Positions 32,400 through 32,479 of a stretch of 32,479 nt of DNA are shown here, in pieces. Under the pieces are notes generated by a model. It was not told where the DNA came from and did no database searches. It worked only from the letters and a program-made list of their open reading frames with translations. The stretch's first letter is position 1, and each line of letters starts with the position of its first letter. The stretch spans positions 1-32,479 of the forward strand of contig CAJKEB010000017.1 of assembly GCA_905198865.1 (NCBI GenBank), written 5' to 3'. The translations under genes and the position numbers were made by a program. The stretch is from an uncultured Eubacteriales bacterium. GTDB lineage: Bacteria; Bacillota; Clostridia; Monoglobales; Monoglobaceae.

Positions 32400-32479
32400 C
32401 ATTAAACAAAATGGGCGAAGATGTTAAATTATAGTTTAAATTAATAAAGCCAGACCCAGTTCCGCCCGCCTAGCCCGGG

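Overview
The window looks like a chromosomal segment of a low-to-mid GC Firmicute of class Clostridia, most likely an anaerobic gut or plant-fibre degrader. The pointers are Gram-positive operon orders (nadD-yqeK-LCP-rsfS-leuS and rimM-trmD), strong AAGGAGG-type ribosome sites, an S-layer-homology surface protein with PTAAP linkers, HPr with both His15 and Ser46, and hexuronate and xylan/arabinan catabolic genes. A pectin/hemicellulose user such as a Monoglobus-like or Oscillospirales organism is my guess; no marker here fixes the genus.

Layout. From 8712 down to 156 (minus strand) one apparent operon encodes a zinc-ribbon membrane protein with a large extracytoplasmic part, NadD, YqeK, an LCP cell-wall ligase, RsfS, LeuS and a polysaccharide deacetylase, ending at a strong terminator (118-154). 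From 10803 to 8894 runs rimM - DUF559 nuclease-like gene - trmD, with its own promoter and terminator. Between rimM and the next gene, on the plus strand, lies an unlisted 22-codon hydrophobic peptide gene (11075-11143). It faces a consensus promoter for a short convergent antisense RNA: a probable type I toxin-antitoxin locus. The stretch 11676-16583 is a 1635-residue SLH surface protein. Then come glycogen phosphorylase (16906-19437), a cytoplasmic GH43 glycosidase (19611-21161), and a complete fructose PTS operon fruR-fruK-fruA-ptsH-ptsI (27700 to 21910). From 28200 the plus strand carries an AraC-type regulator, then uxuA and uxuB for glucuronate breakdown.

Repeats. Intergenic DNA holds at least nine whole or partial copies of an 88-bp unit: TGTGACCG, a hairpin, GTATNC, a middle part, then an AAAGTCAATAA core. 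It is sometimes in exact 88-bp tandem. The hairpin stem differs in sequence from copy to copy but stays self-complementary. A second family (GTAGGGGCGG...) and a five-hairpin cluster at 21434-21537 show the same style: perfect arms, often with a 3-nt loop, and unrelated stems. A third, known-looking palindromic repeat supplies the C-terminus of the DUF559 protein.

The genes fit a saccharolytic lifestyle. The fru operon takes up and phosphorylates fructose and carries the general PTS proteins. UxuA/UxuB feed glucuronate toward 2-keto-3-deoxygluconate. GH43 trims imported xylo/arabino-oligosaccharides, GlgP mobilises alpha-glucan, and the SLH protein is a probable glycan-binding surface scaffold. 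Most proposed promoters share 17-bp spacing, and many have an extended -10 (TGn).
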